Shown: in pieces, positions 1 to 8,684 of the stretch
How positions within the stretch are numbered: the first letter of the stretch is position 1
How the letters are laid out: every line of letters begins with the position of its first letter
DNA from: Rhodococcus koreensis
Lineage (GTDB): Bacteria; Actinomycetota; Actinomycetes; Mycobacteriales; Mycobacteriaceae
Length of the DNA: 64,000 bases
Direction of reading: 5' to 3'
Assembly: GCF_900105905.1 (NCBI RefSeq)
Contig: NZ_FNSV01000005.1
Location: forward strand, 3,472,001 to 3,536,000
Made by a program: the position numbers and the translations under genes
The notes under the pieces: model-generated
What the model was told of the DNA's origin: nothing
Databases searched by the model: none
Seen by the model: only the letters and a program-made list of their open reading frames with translations

Positions 1-180
1 GTTCCACGCGGCGCCCGCCACTCCCCCCGTCGGATCCGCCGACGCCGTCACCGCCGGAACGACAGCGAGACCCACCGCCACCGCAAGAGCAACTGCCACC
101 GCACCCGGACGAAACGCCCGTCGACGCACGATCACCACGACCCCCGTGAAAATCCTCCGATGACGCGCCTCAGCGACCAT
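1..180 (-). CDS. Secreted protein, N-terminal fragment
   Basis: Only the first 60 codons are in the window; the gene runs off the left edge. The reading frame opens with ATG at 180 and encodes an arginine-rich start (RRRAFRP, a partial match to a Tat twin-arginine motif), then a hydrophobic Ala/Val stretch and an Ala-Ser-Ala-Asp cleavage site near residue 46. This is a typical actinobacterial export signal. A GTG at codon 18 is an alternative start just before the arginines. Nothing of the mature domain is visible, so no function is given. It is divergent from the pseudouridine synthase gene, with 87 bases between them. Confidence 0.6.
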   Translation of the reverse strand, partial: MVAEARHRRIFTGVVVIVRRRAFRPGAVAVALAVAVGLAVVPAVTASADPTGGVAGAAWN

Positions 181-267
181 CAGGGTGGCCCGCGTCACAA
201 ACTTACCGGATAGTAACCATGAGTCCCCCCGCGGTCAACGACGGGTTTTCCCAGCCACTCGACTACC

Positions 268-1176
268 GTGACGAACGTGCCCGACGCCCCACTTCCCGTC
301 CGCGACGGCCTCAACCCGACGCGGCTGAGGATGCCGGACACCGGCACGTGGGCCACCGTGCTCGAATACCTCGTCGCACGCTTTCCGCACGACGAGACCC
401 GCCTGCGCGAGAAGGTCGACACGGCCGAAGTCGTCGACGAGCGCGGGCAGCCGATCACCGAGTCCACGCCGTTCGCGCCCCGCCGATTCGTGTACCTGTA
501 CCGGGATCCGCCGGTCGAGAAGCGGGTGCCGTTCGAGATCGAGATCCTCCACCGCGACGAGAATCTCCTCGTCGTCGACAAACCCCACTTCCTGGCCAGC
601 ACCCCGCGCGGCGCGTACGTCGCCGAGTCGGCGCTGGTCCGGTTGCGCCGAGACCTCGACCTCCCGGAACTGACACCCGCGCACCGGCTCGACCGGTTGA
701 CCGCCGGGGTGCTCATCTTCACGGTGCGGCGCGAGGTCCGGCGCGACTACCAGTCGCTGTTCGATCAGCGCCGGGTGACCAAGGAGTACGAGGCCGTCGC
801 CCGCTACGACCCCGATCTCCCGCTGCCCGCCACGGTCCGCAGTCGAATCGTCAAGGAACGCGGGGTCCTGAAGGCGTACGAGGTGGACGGTCCCGCCAAC
901 AGCGAGAGCCGGATCGAACTGCTCGAGGTCCACGGCGACGCGGCCCGGTACCGGCTGCTTCCGCACACCGGCAAGACGCACCAGTTGCGGGTGCACATGA
1001 GTTCGCTCGGCATCCCGATCCACGGCGACAACTTCTATCCCGATTTCTACGACGTTGCCGCCGACGACTATTCGACGCCGCTGCGGCTGCTGTCCCGTTC
1101 CGTCGAGTTCGTCGACCCCTGCTCCGGCGTCACACGACGCTTCGCGAGCCTCCGGAGCCTCGACTGGCCGCTGTGA
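268..1176 (+). CDS. RluA-family pseudouridine synthase
   Basis: The product probably isomerises uridine to pseudouridine in rRNA or tRNA. The 302-residue protein has the RluA catalytic signature HRLDRLTAG at about residues 139-147, whose Asp is the catalytic residue of the family. Other family motifs are VVDKP at about 102-106 and HTGKTHQLRVHM near 230. The N-terminal 90 residues carry no clear S4 domain, so the target base cannot be assigned. The start is GTG at 268; a long overlapping frame from 219 in another phase is a shadow. The CYTH-CHAD gene follows after 45 bases, possibly in one transcript. Confidence 0.88.
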   Translation: MTNVPDAPLPVRDGLNPTRLRMPDTGTWATVLEYLVARFPHDETRLREKVDTAEVVDERGQPITESTPFAPRRFVYLYRDPPVEKRVPFEIEILHRDENLLVVDKPHFLASTPRGAYVAESALVRLRRDLDLPELTPAHRLDRLTAGVLIFTVRREVRRDYQSLFDQRRVTKEYEAVARYDPDLPLPATVRSRIVKERGVLKAYEVDGPANSESRIELLEVHGDAARYRLLPHTGKTHQLRVHMSSLGIPIHGDNFYPDFYDVAADDYSTPLRLLSRSVEFVDPCSGVTRRFASLRSLDWPL

Positions 1177-1221
1177 CCTCGGCTTCTTTCGCCCGGCCCG
1201 CTCAGCCGGAAGGATGGTGAC

Positions 1222-2757
1222 ATGAGTACCGCGACGTCCGTCTCCGAAGTGGAACGCAAGTACGAAGCGACATCCGAGCAGCAGCTCCCGGCGCTGTCGG
1301 GGCTTCCGGGCGTCGACGGTGAGCCGCGGCGCGACACCGTCCAGCTGTCCGCCCTGTACTACGACACGGGTGAACTGCTGTTGCTCCGCTCCGGAATCAC
1401 GCTCCGCCGCCGGGAAGGCGGCGACGACGCCGGCTGGCATCTGAAGATCCCGGCAGGCGCGGACGAGCGGACCGAGCTGCAGCTGGCACCCGACCCCGAG
1501 CACCCCGAAACGGAGGTGCCCCGCGAGTTCGCGGAACTGCTCACGGCCTTCACCCGGGGCGCCGCCCTGAACCCGGTCGCGCTCATCAGCACCGACCGCG
1601 AGCGGCAACGGCTCGTGGACGCGGCGGGCACGACGCTCGCCGAGGTCGTGTCGGATGTCGTGATCGCCGCCGTACCCGAGACGGGCACCGGAACCGACGA
1701 GCGGGTGTGGCGGGAGATCGAAGTCGAACTCGCGGCCGGTGACCGAAAGCTGTTCGATGCCATAGACTCCCGGCTGACCGATGCCGGAATCACCCGCTCG
1801 GACGCGCCGTCCAAGTTGCGGCGGGCACTCGGCGACGCGGTGGGCGGCACCCCGGCCCCCGTGCGCGGGAAGAAGCGGTCCGCGCCGCGGACGCTGCTGC
1901 TGGAGTATCTGGCCGAGCAGAAGGATTCTCTCGTGACGGCCGACCTCGGCGTGCGGCGCGACCTCGAGGAGTCCGTCCACGACCTCCGGGTGTCGGCCCG
2001 GCGGATCCGGAGCATTCTCCAGGTGTACGGGTCCAGCCTGCGCGACCAGGAGACGGTCGACGAGTTGATCGCCGAACTCCGCTGGGTCGGCCAGGCCCTC
2101 GGCCCGGCGCGGGACACCGAGGTGCAGTGGAGCCGGCTCGTGGATCGGCTGGGTGACGCCGAGGAGATACCCGACCGCGAGGTCGTGCGGGCGCGTCTCG
2201 ACGAATACTTCTCGGGACTCGCCGCGGCGGCCCGGCCCGGGGCGCTGGCCGCCCTGAACTCGCAGCGTTACCTCGACCTGCTCGCCGGGCTCGACACGTT
2301 CCTCGCCGCCGTCGAGTCGTCGGCGGGCTCGGGTCCGTCGAAGAAGACCGTCGCGAAAACCCTGCGCACGTTGTCGAAGTCCGTCCACGGGCGCGTGGGG
2401 AAGGCGGCGGCCGCGACCATCCGGGCCGAGCGCGACGAACTGACGCACCGAGCGCGTAAGCGCGCCAAACGATTGCGCTATGCGATCGAGTCGACGCGGT
2501 CACTGACACCGAAGGCGTCCGCCCGCGCGCAGAAGAAGTTCAAAGGCTTTCAGGACGTACTCGGCGACTACCAGGACGCCGTCGTCGCACGGGAGCACAT
2601 CCTCGCGGCCGTCGCGGAGGATCAGCACTCCGCCGAGTCGAGCCTGGGCCTCGGAATGCTGCTGCAGCGTGAACTCGACCGCGGCGACGCACTGGCAGCC
2701 GATCTGAAACCGGAGTGGAAGAGCGCGAAGAAGGTGGCCCGAAAAGTCTGGAAGTAA
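1222..2757 (+). CDS. CYTH and CHAD domain protein
   Basis: This 511-residue protein joins an N-terminal CYTH domain (about 1-205) to a C-terminal helical CHAD domain (about 225-505). The CYTH signature ExExK appears as EVERK near residue 9. CYTH domains bind triphosphates at a tunnel of acidic and basic residues; CHAD domains are His-rich helical bundles that bind polyphosphate. A role in inorganic polyphosphate or triphosphate metabolism is inferred from the family. The ATG at 1222 follows a good ribosome site (GGAAGGATGGTGAC). The many Arg and Lys residues of the CHAD part (for example RKRAKRLRYAIE) fit polyanion binding. Confidence 0.88.
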   Translation: MSTATSVSEVERKYEATSEQQLPALSGLPGVDGEPRRDTVQLSALYYDTGELLLLRSGITLRRREGGDDAGWHLKIPAGADERTELQLAPDPEHPETEVPREFAELLTAFTRGAALNPVALISTDRERQRLVDAAGTTLAEVVSDVVIAAVPETGTGTDERVWREIEVELAAGDRKLFDAIDSRLTDAGITRSDAPSKLRRALGDAVGGTPAPVRGKKRSAPRTLLLEYLAEQKDSLVTADLGVRRDLEESVHDLRVSARRIRSILQVYGSSLRDQETVDELIAELRWVGQALGPARDTEVQWSRLVDRLGDAEEIPDREVVRARLDEYFSGLAAAARPGALAALNSQRYLDLLAGLDTFLAAVESSAGSGPSKKTVAKTLRTLSKSVHGRVGKAAAATIRAERDELTHRARKRAKRLRYAIESTRSLTPKASARAQKKFKGFQDVLGDYQDAVVAREHILAAVAEDQHSAESSLGLGMLLQRELDRGDALAADLKPEWKSAKKVARKVWK

Positions 2758-2803
2758 GGCACAGTCGGGGAGTACCCACCAGCGTGAGCGAAGGGATCCG
2801 GAC

Positions 2804-3682
2804 GTGAGCACACCCGCCAGTCATTCCGTCGTCGTCGGCCTGGACGGATCCGACGCCTCCACCGCCGCCGCCCTGTGGGGTGCCTCAGTCGCGTCGAAGT
2901 GGGGTGCCACGCTGTCGCTCGTGCACGCACTGCCGCAGGACGGTCCGCTGTACAGCCCGGCGGCGATCATGCTGGAATCGCAGTTCCTCAGTCAGCTGCG
3001 CGAGGACGGCGAAGCCATCATCGGGACGGCGAAGAGGCTGCTGGGGCCGAAGTTCCCCGGTCTCGAGATCGAGACGACCATCAGTCCCGGCCCGGCAGGC
3101 ACCGCGCTGCTCGAGGCCGCCGACTGGGCGCGGTTGATCGTGCTCGGGTCCACGGGAGCGGGCGCGTTCCGTTCGGTGCTGGTCGGTTCGACGGCGCTGC
3201 ACGTGGTCAACCGCGCGCCCTGCCCGGTGACCGTCCTCCGGGGCGAGGTCACCGCGCCGGACCAGCGTCCGGTGGTGGTCGGGGTCGACGGAAGCGACCT
3301 CAGCGGTGACGCGGTGGCCCACGCTTTCGAGTTCGCGTCGTTCTTCGAGGCGCCCCTGAGCGCCGTCCACACCTGGCAGGGCTCCCCCGGTGCGGGCGGC
3401 ACCGGCCTGCTCGTCGACTGGGATGCCGTGCAGCAGGAGGAGCAGGCCCTGCTCTCCGAGGGCCTCGCGGGCGAGGCGGAACGATACCCGGACGTGTCCG
3501 TGACCAGGGTGGCCGAGCAGGGCGCCGCCGCGGACGTCATCCTGCGGCACTCGGCCGACGCCCAGCTGATCGTCGTCGGCAGCCACGGCCGGGGACCGCT
3601 GCTCGGCGCGCTGATGGGCTCGACGAGTCAGAATCTGCTCCACCACGCCACCTGCCCGGTCATGATCTGCCGGAACGAGTGA
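2804..3682 (+). CDS. Universal stress protein, two UspA domains
   Basis: A tandem UspA protein of 292 residues, the form common in Actinobacteria and linked there to dormancy, hypoxia and energy stress. Each half begins with a VVVGxDGS strand. The second half ends in GSHGRGPLLGALMGSTS, which fits the ATP-binding consensus G-x2-G-x9-G-S/T. The first half has GSTGAGAFRSVLVGSTA, also a fit. ATP binding is therefore likely in both domains. The start is GTG at 2804, 46 bases after the CYTH-CHAD gene on the same strand. It converges on the VIT transporter gene with an 11-base gap. Confidence 0.9.
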   Translation: MSTPASHSVVVGLDGSDASTAAALWGASVASKWGATLSLVHALPQDGPLYSPAAIMLESQFLSQLREDGEAIIGTAKRLLGPKFPGLEIETTISPGPAGTALLEAADWARLIVLGSTGAGAFRSVLVGSTALHVVNRAPCPVTVLRGEVTAPDQRPVVVGVDGSDLSGDAVAHAFEFASFFEAPLSAVHTWQGSPGAGGTGLLVDWDAVQQEEQALLSEGLAGEAERYPDVSVTRVAEQGAAADVILRHSADAQLIVVGSHGRGPLLGALMGSTSQNLLHHATCPVMICRNE

Positions 3683-3693
3683 CGGTCGCGAGG

Positions 3694-4431
3694 CTAGGAG
3701 ATGCTCGTCCCCACCAGCTGACCGATCCCGTAGGTGACGATCATCGCGAGCGCCCCACCCAGCACGACGCGGAGTACCGCCCTGGTGCGCCGGGCGCCGC
3801 CGAGGGCCGCGCTGACGGTGCCCGTGAGGACGAGCGCGACCAGCACTGCGACGAACGCCACCGGAATCCGCAGGTGCACAGGCGGTAAGAGGATCGCGAG
3901 CAGCGGGACGAATGCGCCGAGCGTGAACGAGAGCGCCGAGGATCCCGCAGCCTGCCAGGGGTTGGTCAGATCGTTCGGATCGATGCCCAGTTCGACGTCC
4001 ACGTGGGCGGCGAACGCATCGTGATCGGTGAGTTCGCGGGCGACCGTCCGGGCGGTCTCGTCCCGCAGCCCCTTGTCCTCGTACATCTCGACGAGTTCCT
4101 CGAACTCGGCGTCGGGGGTCTCGGCGAGTTCGCGACGCTCCTTCGACAGCAGCGCACGTTCGGTGTCACGCTGGGTGCTCACCGAGACGTACTCGCCGAG
4201 CGCCATCGACACCGCCCCGGCCGCGAGACCGGCGAATCCGGCGGTGAAGATCGCCGATCGCTCGGTGGTGGCCGCCGCCACCCCGACCACCAGACCGGCC
4301 GTCGACACGATGCCGTCGTTGGCGCCGAGGACACCGGCCCGCAACCAGTTGAGGCGGCTCGCCAGACTGGGTGCGTGCGGCTCGTCGGGGTGCCGCGAGG
4401 GCTCGGCCCGCTCGGCGTTCTGCGCTGACAT
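3694..4431 (-). CDS. VIT1/CCC1-family iron-manganese transporter
   Basis: An integral membrane protein of 245 residues resembling plant VIT1 and yeast CCC1, which move Fe2+ and Mn2+ out of the cytosol. The family hallmark LRAGVLGANDGIVSTAGLVVG lies near residues 30-50, with the conserved Asp and Asn in the first membrane helix. About five hydrophobic segments are visible; between the second and third lies a charged helical stretch rich in Glu (EERRELAET, EFEELVEMYEDKG) that in the family binds metal. In bacteria such proteins may detoxify metals. No operator is recognised upstream. Confidence 0.85.
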   Translation of the reverse strand: MSAQNAERAEPSRHPDEPHAPSLASRLNWLRAGVLGANDGIVSTAGLVVGVAAATTERSAIFTAGFAGLAAGAVSMALGEYVSVSTQRDTERALLSKERRELAETPDAEFEELVEMYEDKGLRDETARTVARELTDHDAFAAHVDVELGIDPNDLTNPWQAAGSSALSFTLGAFVPLLAILLPPVHLRIPVAFVAVLVALVLTGTVSAALGGARRTRAVLRVVLGGALAMIVTYGIGQLVGTSIS

Positions 4432-4570
4432 GCGTTCAGGCTAAGACGAAAAGGCCTGGTCGGATAGCCAGGCAAGGCTGCGCTCGGCTTCGGTGCACGG
4501 TTCCCCGCACACCGAAACCAAGCAGTTGCTAGGTTAGGGACGCGATTCCCTCACACGCTTGGAGTTCCTC

Positions 4571-5353
4571 ATGGCGACACCCGCCACCAGCACCCCTCGA
4601 AATCGCTGCGCCGCACTGGTCACGGGCGGCACCGGCGGCATCGGCTCCGCCATCGCACGGCAACTCGCGACCCTCGGCCACGACGTGGCCATCACCTACC
4701 GGTCCAATGCCGACGTCGCCGCGGACCTCGTCGGCGAACTGGAAGGCAGCGGCGTCGCCGCACAGGCGTTCTCCGCCGACCTCACGGACCAGCCGCGCGT
4801 CGCGAGCGTCGTGAAGCAGACCGTCGAACACTTCGGCGGCCTCGGCATCCTGGTCCACGCCGCCGGACCGCACGTCCCGATGATCCACCTGTCCGAGGTC
4901 GCTCCCCGGGACTACGCCGAACACCTCGAGCAGGAGGCGGTCGCGTTCTTCACCGTCGTCAAGGCCGCCCTGCCCGCGCTGCGGGACGCCTCCGGTTGCG
5001 TCGTCGCCGTCACGACCGCGGCCACCAGCCGCTTCCCGGTGCGCGACGGCCTTTCCCCGGGAACCAAGGGCGCGATCGAACAACTGGTCAAGGGATTCGC
5101 CGCCGAGGAAGGCCGCTACGGCGTCCGCTTCAACTCGGTGGGCCCGGGGATGCTCACCGACGGCATGGCCGAGCGGCTGATCACCTCCGAAGAACTCGAT
5201 CAACGCGCACTCGACGCCGCAATGAGCCGGATACCGCTACGCCGGTTCGGCACCGCCGCCGACGTCGCCGAGGCCGTCTGCTTCCTCGCGGGCGACCGGG
5301 CCGGTTTCGTCACCGGGCAGAAGCTCGACGTCGACGGCGGATACACGGTCTGA
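4571..5353 (+). CDS. Atypical short-chain dehydrogenase without catalytic Ser/Tyr
   Basis: A Rossmann-fold SDR of 260 residues. The dinucleotide motif TGGTGGIG lies near residue 17, and the C-terminal FVTGQKLDVDGGYTV is typical of the FabG-like classical group. The active site is unusual: the YxxxK motif reads SPGTK, so the catalytic Tyr is Ser, and the upstream catalytic Ser is replaced within VAVTTAATS. It may have lost oxidoreductase chemistry or use other residues. The start is ATG at 4571, with GGAG six bases upstream; a TTG at 4559 in frame is less likely. A YbhN-type gene follows after 26 bases. Confidence 0.8.
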   Translation: MATPATSTPRNRCAALVTGGTGGIGSAIARQLATLGHDVAITYRSNADVAADLVGELEGSGVAAQAFSADLTDQPRVASVVKQTVEHFGGLGILVHAAGPHVPMIHLSEVAPRDYAEHLEQEAVAFFTVVKAALPALRDASGCVVAVTTAATSRFPVRDGLSPGTKGAIEQLVKGFAAEEGRYGVRFNSVGPGMLTDGMAERLITSEELDQRALDAAMSRIPLRRFGTAADVAEAVCFLAGDRAGFVTGQKLDVDGGYTV

Positions 5354-5379
5354 TCACCCGCCATGTGTAATGGACGCGT

Positions 5380-6438
5380 ATGACTGACGCCGAAGACACC
5401 CGCCCGACGCCCCGCAGGCGTCGTGTCGAATGGGTGATCGGCGGCCTGCTCGTCGTGGTGCTCGCGGTGGAGATCGTCCTGATCTGGCCGGACCTGTCCG
5501 AGAGCGTCCAGAACCTCGGCGACCTGAAATGGGGTTGGGTGGCCGCGGCCGTCGTGGCGTCGCTGGCGTCGGTGTCGAGCTTCGCCCGGGTGCAGCGCTG
5601 CCTGCTGGGGGTCGCGGGTGTGCACATCAGGCAGCGGCAGTCGCTGGCGGTGACGTTCGCGTCCAACTCGATGAGCGTGACGCTGCCGGGCGGCCCGGTG
5701 CTCGCGACGACGTTCACGTACCGGCAGACGCGGCTCTGGGGTGCGTCGCCCGTGATCGCGACGTGGCAACTGGTGATGGCCGGCGTCCTTCAGGCGATCG
5801 GCCTGGCGCTCGTCGGACTCGCGGGCGCACTGCTCGTCGGAGCCAAGACCAACCCGTTCTCGCTGATCTTCACGTTCGGCGGCCTGTGCGCCTTCCTCGT
5901 CGTGGCCCAGTACGCCGCGTCACGACCCGACGCACTCGAGGGCGTGGGCATCACCGCGCTGCGCGGCGTCAACGCGCTGCGAAAGAAGCCTCCGCTGACC
6001 GGGGTTCGCCAGTGGAAGCACATCGTCGACCAGATGAGCGCCGTCCGGATGGATCGCCGCGACACGGCCCGCGCGTTCGGGTGGTCGCTGTTCAACTGGA
6101 TCGCAGACGCCTCGTGCCTCGCGTTCGCGTGCTACGCGGTCGGCGCCCATCCCGGATTCGCCGGGCTCGCCGTCGCGTACGCGGCGGGCAACGCCGCGGG
6201 TTCGGCCATCCCACTCCTGCCCGCCGGGCTCGGTGTCATGGACGCCGTGCTGGTGCCCGCCCTGACCGCCAGCGGAATGGCCGGCTCCGAAGCGGTGTCC
6301 GCGATCGTCGTCTACCGGCTGGTCAGCTTCCTGCTGATGGCCGCCATCGGCTGGATCGTCTTCGCGGTGCGCTTCCGGGGTGCGCAACAGGGCGAGGAGG
6401 GCCCCGACCTCGAACCACTGTGGGGTCGCGGCACGTGA
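5380..6438 (+). CDS. YbhN/LPG-synthase-like multi-pass membrane protein
   Basis: A 352-residue protein with about eight hydrophobic segments, matching the UPF0104 family (YbhN, AglD, and the membrane half of lysylphosphatidylglycerol synthase). Visible family features are an N-terminal RRRRVEWVIGG start, the conserved FARVQRCLLGVAG and SVTLPGGPV stretches, and GSAIPLLPAGLGVMDAVL near residue 280. It lacks the soluble aminoacyl-transferase domain, so lipid aminoacylation cannot be claimed; the family is linked to lipid or glycan flipping. It lies 26 bases after the atypical SDR and may be cotranscribed with it. Confidence 0.8.
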   Translation: MTDAEDTRPTPRRRRVEWVIGGLLVVVLAVEIVLIWPDLSESVQNLGDLKWGWVAAAVVASLASVSSFARVQRCLLGVAGVHIRQRQSLAVTFASNSMSVTLPGGPVLATTFTYRQTRLWGASPVIATWQLVMAGVLQAIGLALVGLAGALLVGAKTNPFSLIFTFGGLCAFLVVAQYAASRPDALEGVGITALRGVNALRKKPPLTGVRQWKHIVDQMSAVRMDRRDTARAFGWSLFNWIADASCLAFACYAVGAHPGFAGLAVAYAAGNAAGSAIPLLPAGLGVMDAVLVPALTASGMAGSEAVSAIVVYRLVSFLLMAAIGWIVFAVRFRGAQQGEEGPDLEPLWGRGT

Positions 6439-6500
6439 ATCCCTCCCGCTGAGCGAGAGGGCCGGGCCGAGGCCGCCGTCGACGGTCCTACCGTCGAGCC

Positions 6501-7325
6501 GTGACGGAACCGGAATCAGATGAGAAGCAGGTTGTCGTCGTCACCGGCGCGGCCTCGGGAATCGGTGCGGGGATCGCCCGGCATGCGCACGCCCGCGGCA
6601 TGGCCGTGGTGCTCGCCGACATCGACGCGGCCGCACTGGACCGTGCGTCCGCGGACCTGGGCGGCGCCCTCACCTGCGTCACCGACGTGTCCGACTCCCG
6701 ATCCGTCCACGCCCTGGCCGAACTCGCGTTCGACTCGTTCGGCCGGGTGGACCTGCTCTTCAACAACGCCGGCATCATGCGGGCCGGATTCCTCTGGCAA
6801 CTCGGCGAATCCGACTGGGACGCCGCACTCGGCGTCAACATCACGGGCGTCGTCAACGGAATCCGCGCGTTCGTTCCGCGGATGCTCGATCAGGGCGGCG
6901 CCGGCCGCGTCGTCAACACGGCGTCGGTCGGCGGTTTCGCGCCCGGTCCGATGATGTCGCCGTACAGCGCATCGAAATTCGCGGTCGTCGCGATCACCGA
7001 ATGCCTGCAGATGGAGTTGAGCATGATCGACGCCCCGGTGTCCGCGAGCGTGCTCGCACCCGGGCCCGTCGTCACATCCGTGTTCGACAACCCGTTCGGG
7101 ACCGTCTCCCATCCGGCCGTCGATCGGATGGTCACGCAGATGCGCGAATTGCTCGACACCGACGGACTCGACGCAGACACGTTCGCGGAGTTGGTCTTCG
7201 CGGGCATCGACCGCGGCGACTTCTGGCTCGCACCGCAGGGTGAGCACCTCGACACGATGGTCCGGCAGCACACCGCCACCATCCTCGAACGGCGAGAACC
7301 GGTGATCCGGCAGTCGTTTCGCTGA
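6501..7325 (+). CDS. Classical short-chain dehydrogenase/reductase
   Basis: A 274-residue SDR with all canonical motifs: TGAASGIG for NAD(P) binding near residue 17, NNAG, the catalytic Ser in NTASVGG and the YSASK active site. The Asp at the end of beta strand 2 (LADID) suggests NAD preference. The substrate is unknown. The start is GTG at 6501, with no strong ribosome site, so the transcript may be leaderless. The downstream gap of 119 bases to the ABC-transporter lipoprotein holds a promoter and operator, so the two are probably separate units. Confidence 0.87.
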   Translation: MTEPESDEKQVVVVTGAASGIGAGIARHAHARGMAVVLADIDAAALDRASADLGGALTCVTDVSDSRSVHALAELAFDSFGRVDLLFNNAGIMRAGFLWQLGESDWDAALGVNITGVVNGIRAFVPRMLDQGGAGRVVNTASVGGFAPGPMMSPYSASKFAVVAITECLQMELSMIDAPVSASVLAPGPVVTSVFDNPFGTVSHPAVDRMVTQMRELLDTDGLDADTFAELVFAGIDRGDFWLAPQGEHLDTMVRQHTATILERREPVIRQSFR

Positions 7326-7395
7326 GTTCGGCACGTTCCGGGCGAAATCCTCCCGCCGAGTGAGACATTCCGCGGACATCGACCGTTAGTTCTGC

Positions 7396-7422
7396 TACCT
7401 TTTGCCGAACCAAGCACTTGCT
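7396..7422 (+). promoter_or_regulatory. KstR2-type palindromic operator before the ABC importer
   Basis: Bases 7409-7422 read ACCAAGCACTTGCT, an exact fit to AnCAAGnnCTTGnT, the published KstR2 consensus as I recall it. A 14-base inverted repeat CAAGCA-CT-TGCTTG lies at 7411-7424. A possible -10 hexamer TACCTT at 7396-7401 lies just upstream, so a bound repressor would sit on the start region of the importer operon. Which TetR protein binds it is not shown; the KstR-like regulator at the end of the operon is one candidate. Confidence 0.5.
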
Positions 7423-7444
7423 TGCTTACGTTAAAGGGGCGCCC

Positions 7445-8662
7445 ATGCGAATTCGATCCTCAGCTCTCACAGCGGCGCTCGCCGCGACCGCACTCGCGCT
7501 CACCGGGTGTTCCGGGGCGGGCGCAGACGACGCCGACGCCGCCGGCGGCCCCTACCGGGTGCTCGTGACCGGCGGAATCAGCGGGCAGGGCGCGCTCGCC
7601 GCGAACGCGCAGACGTCCGTGCTCGCGGCGAAGGCGAGCGCCGAGGCCGTGAACCGAGCAGGCGGCGTCGGCGGACGCCAAGTGGAGATCACCGTCGTCG
7701 ATGACGCCGGCGACGCCACCACGGCCGTGTCCAAACTGCGGGAGGCCATCGCATCGGGAAAGAAGCCCGACCTTTTCCTCAATTCCGGTCCGTCGACCAT
7801 CACCACCGCGACACTGCCGATCCTCGCGCAGAACAAGATCCTCTCGTTCAACATCGGACCCACCGAGGATTCGGCGAATCCGGAGAAGTACCCGCTCAAC
7901 TTCGACCTCGCCTCGGGACCGGCCGAGAATGCCGAGACCATCGCGCGATACATCAAGGGCAAGGGATACCAGTCCGTCGGCGTCGTCCACGGGAGTAGTG
8001 CCTACGGCGAAGTGTTCGGACAGGCGATGGAAGACGCGCTGAGCGAAGCGGGGGTGAGCAGCACCGGATCCGAGGAGTACGACACCGCGGCACTCGACAT
8101 GACGGCACAACTGCAATCGCTCAAGAACCGGGGCACGCAGGCGCTCGTCGTGGACGCCTACGGGGCACCACTCGGATACCTCCTCGCGAGCCTTCAGCGG
8201 CTCGACTGGAACATCCCGCTCGTCGGAAACACGTCGGTCGCGGGAACGTCGCTGGTCTCGAAGGCTGCACCGGAAGGCGTGCTCGGCACTCCGGCCACGG
8301 CGAACCTGGTCATGCACGTGCTGTCGAGCACGGTCTACGACGCGAACGACACCGCCGTCAACACGATGGTCGACAACATGAAGGCGATGGGCGACATCCC
8401 GTCGACGCTGATCCTCGCCGACAATTACGACGCACTGCCCCTCGTCGTGGCCGCCGCAAACAAGGCCGGCTCCTCGTCCGATCCCGAAGCCCTCGCCGAG
8501 GCGCTCGAGAACCAGGAAGTCCTCGACGGCGCCGAGACCGCGTTTTCGCCGTCCTATCACTTCTCGGCAGACTCGCACGCGTCGAAACCGGGAGACGAAG
8601 CGTACAAGTTCGTGCCGCCGAGCCCACTCCTGAACGGCCAGTACGGAAACCCGAGCGCGTGA
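7445..8662 (+). CDS. LivK-type substrate-binding lipoprotein
   Basis: The solute receptor of a branched-chain-amino-acid-type (HAAT) ABC importer. The 405-residue precursor has a lipoprotein signal ending LALTGC, so Cys22 is the predicted lipidation site. A type 1 periplasmic-binding fold follows (NRAGGVGGRQVEITVVDDAGD is the family's first lobe). The start is ATG at 7445, with AAAGGGG eight bases upstream; a TTG 27 bases earlier lacks a ribosome site and lies inside the operator. Ligands of this family include amino acids, amides, urea and aromatic or alicyclic acids, so the substrate is open. Confidence 0.85.
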   Translation: MRIRSSALTAALAATALALTGCSGAGADDADAAGGPYRVLVTGGISGQGALAANAQTSVLAAKASAEAVNRAGGVGGRQVEITVVDDAGDATTAVSKLREAIASGKKPDLFLNSGPSTITTATLPILAQNKILSFNIGPTEDSANPEKYPLNFDLASGPAENAETIARYIKGKGYQSVGVVHGSSAYGEVFGQAMEDALSEAGVSSTGSEEYDTAALDMTAQLQSLKNRGTQALVVDAYGAPLGYLLASLQRLDWNIPLVGNTSVAGTSLVSKAAPEGVLGTPATANLVMHVLSSTVYDANDTAVNTMVDNMKAMGDIPSTLILADNYDALPLVVAAANKAGSSSDPEALAEALENQEVLDGAETAFSPSYHFSADSHASKPGDEAYKFVPPSPLLNGQYGNPSA

Positions 8663-8684
8663 CACCCACCCACAGGAGATATCG

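Noticed and set aside
235..2448. Open frame of 737 codons on the minus strand
   Set aside because: It is antisense to the pseudouridine synthase and CYTH-CHAD genes, has an Arg/Gly/Pro composition typical of a GC-rich shadow and no recognisable domain.
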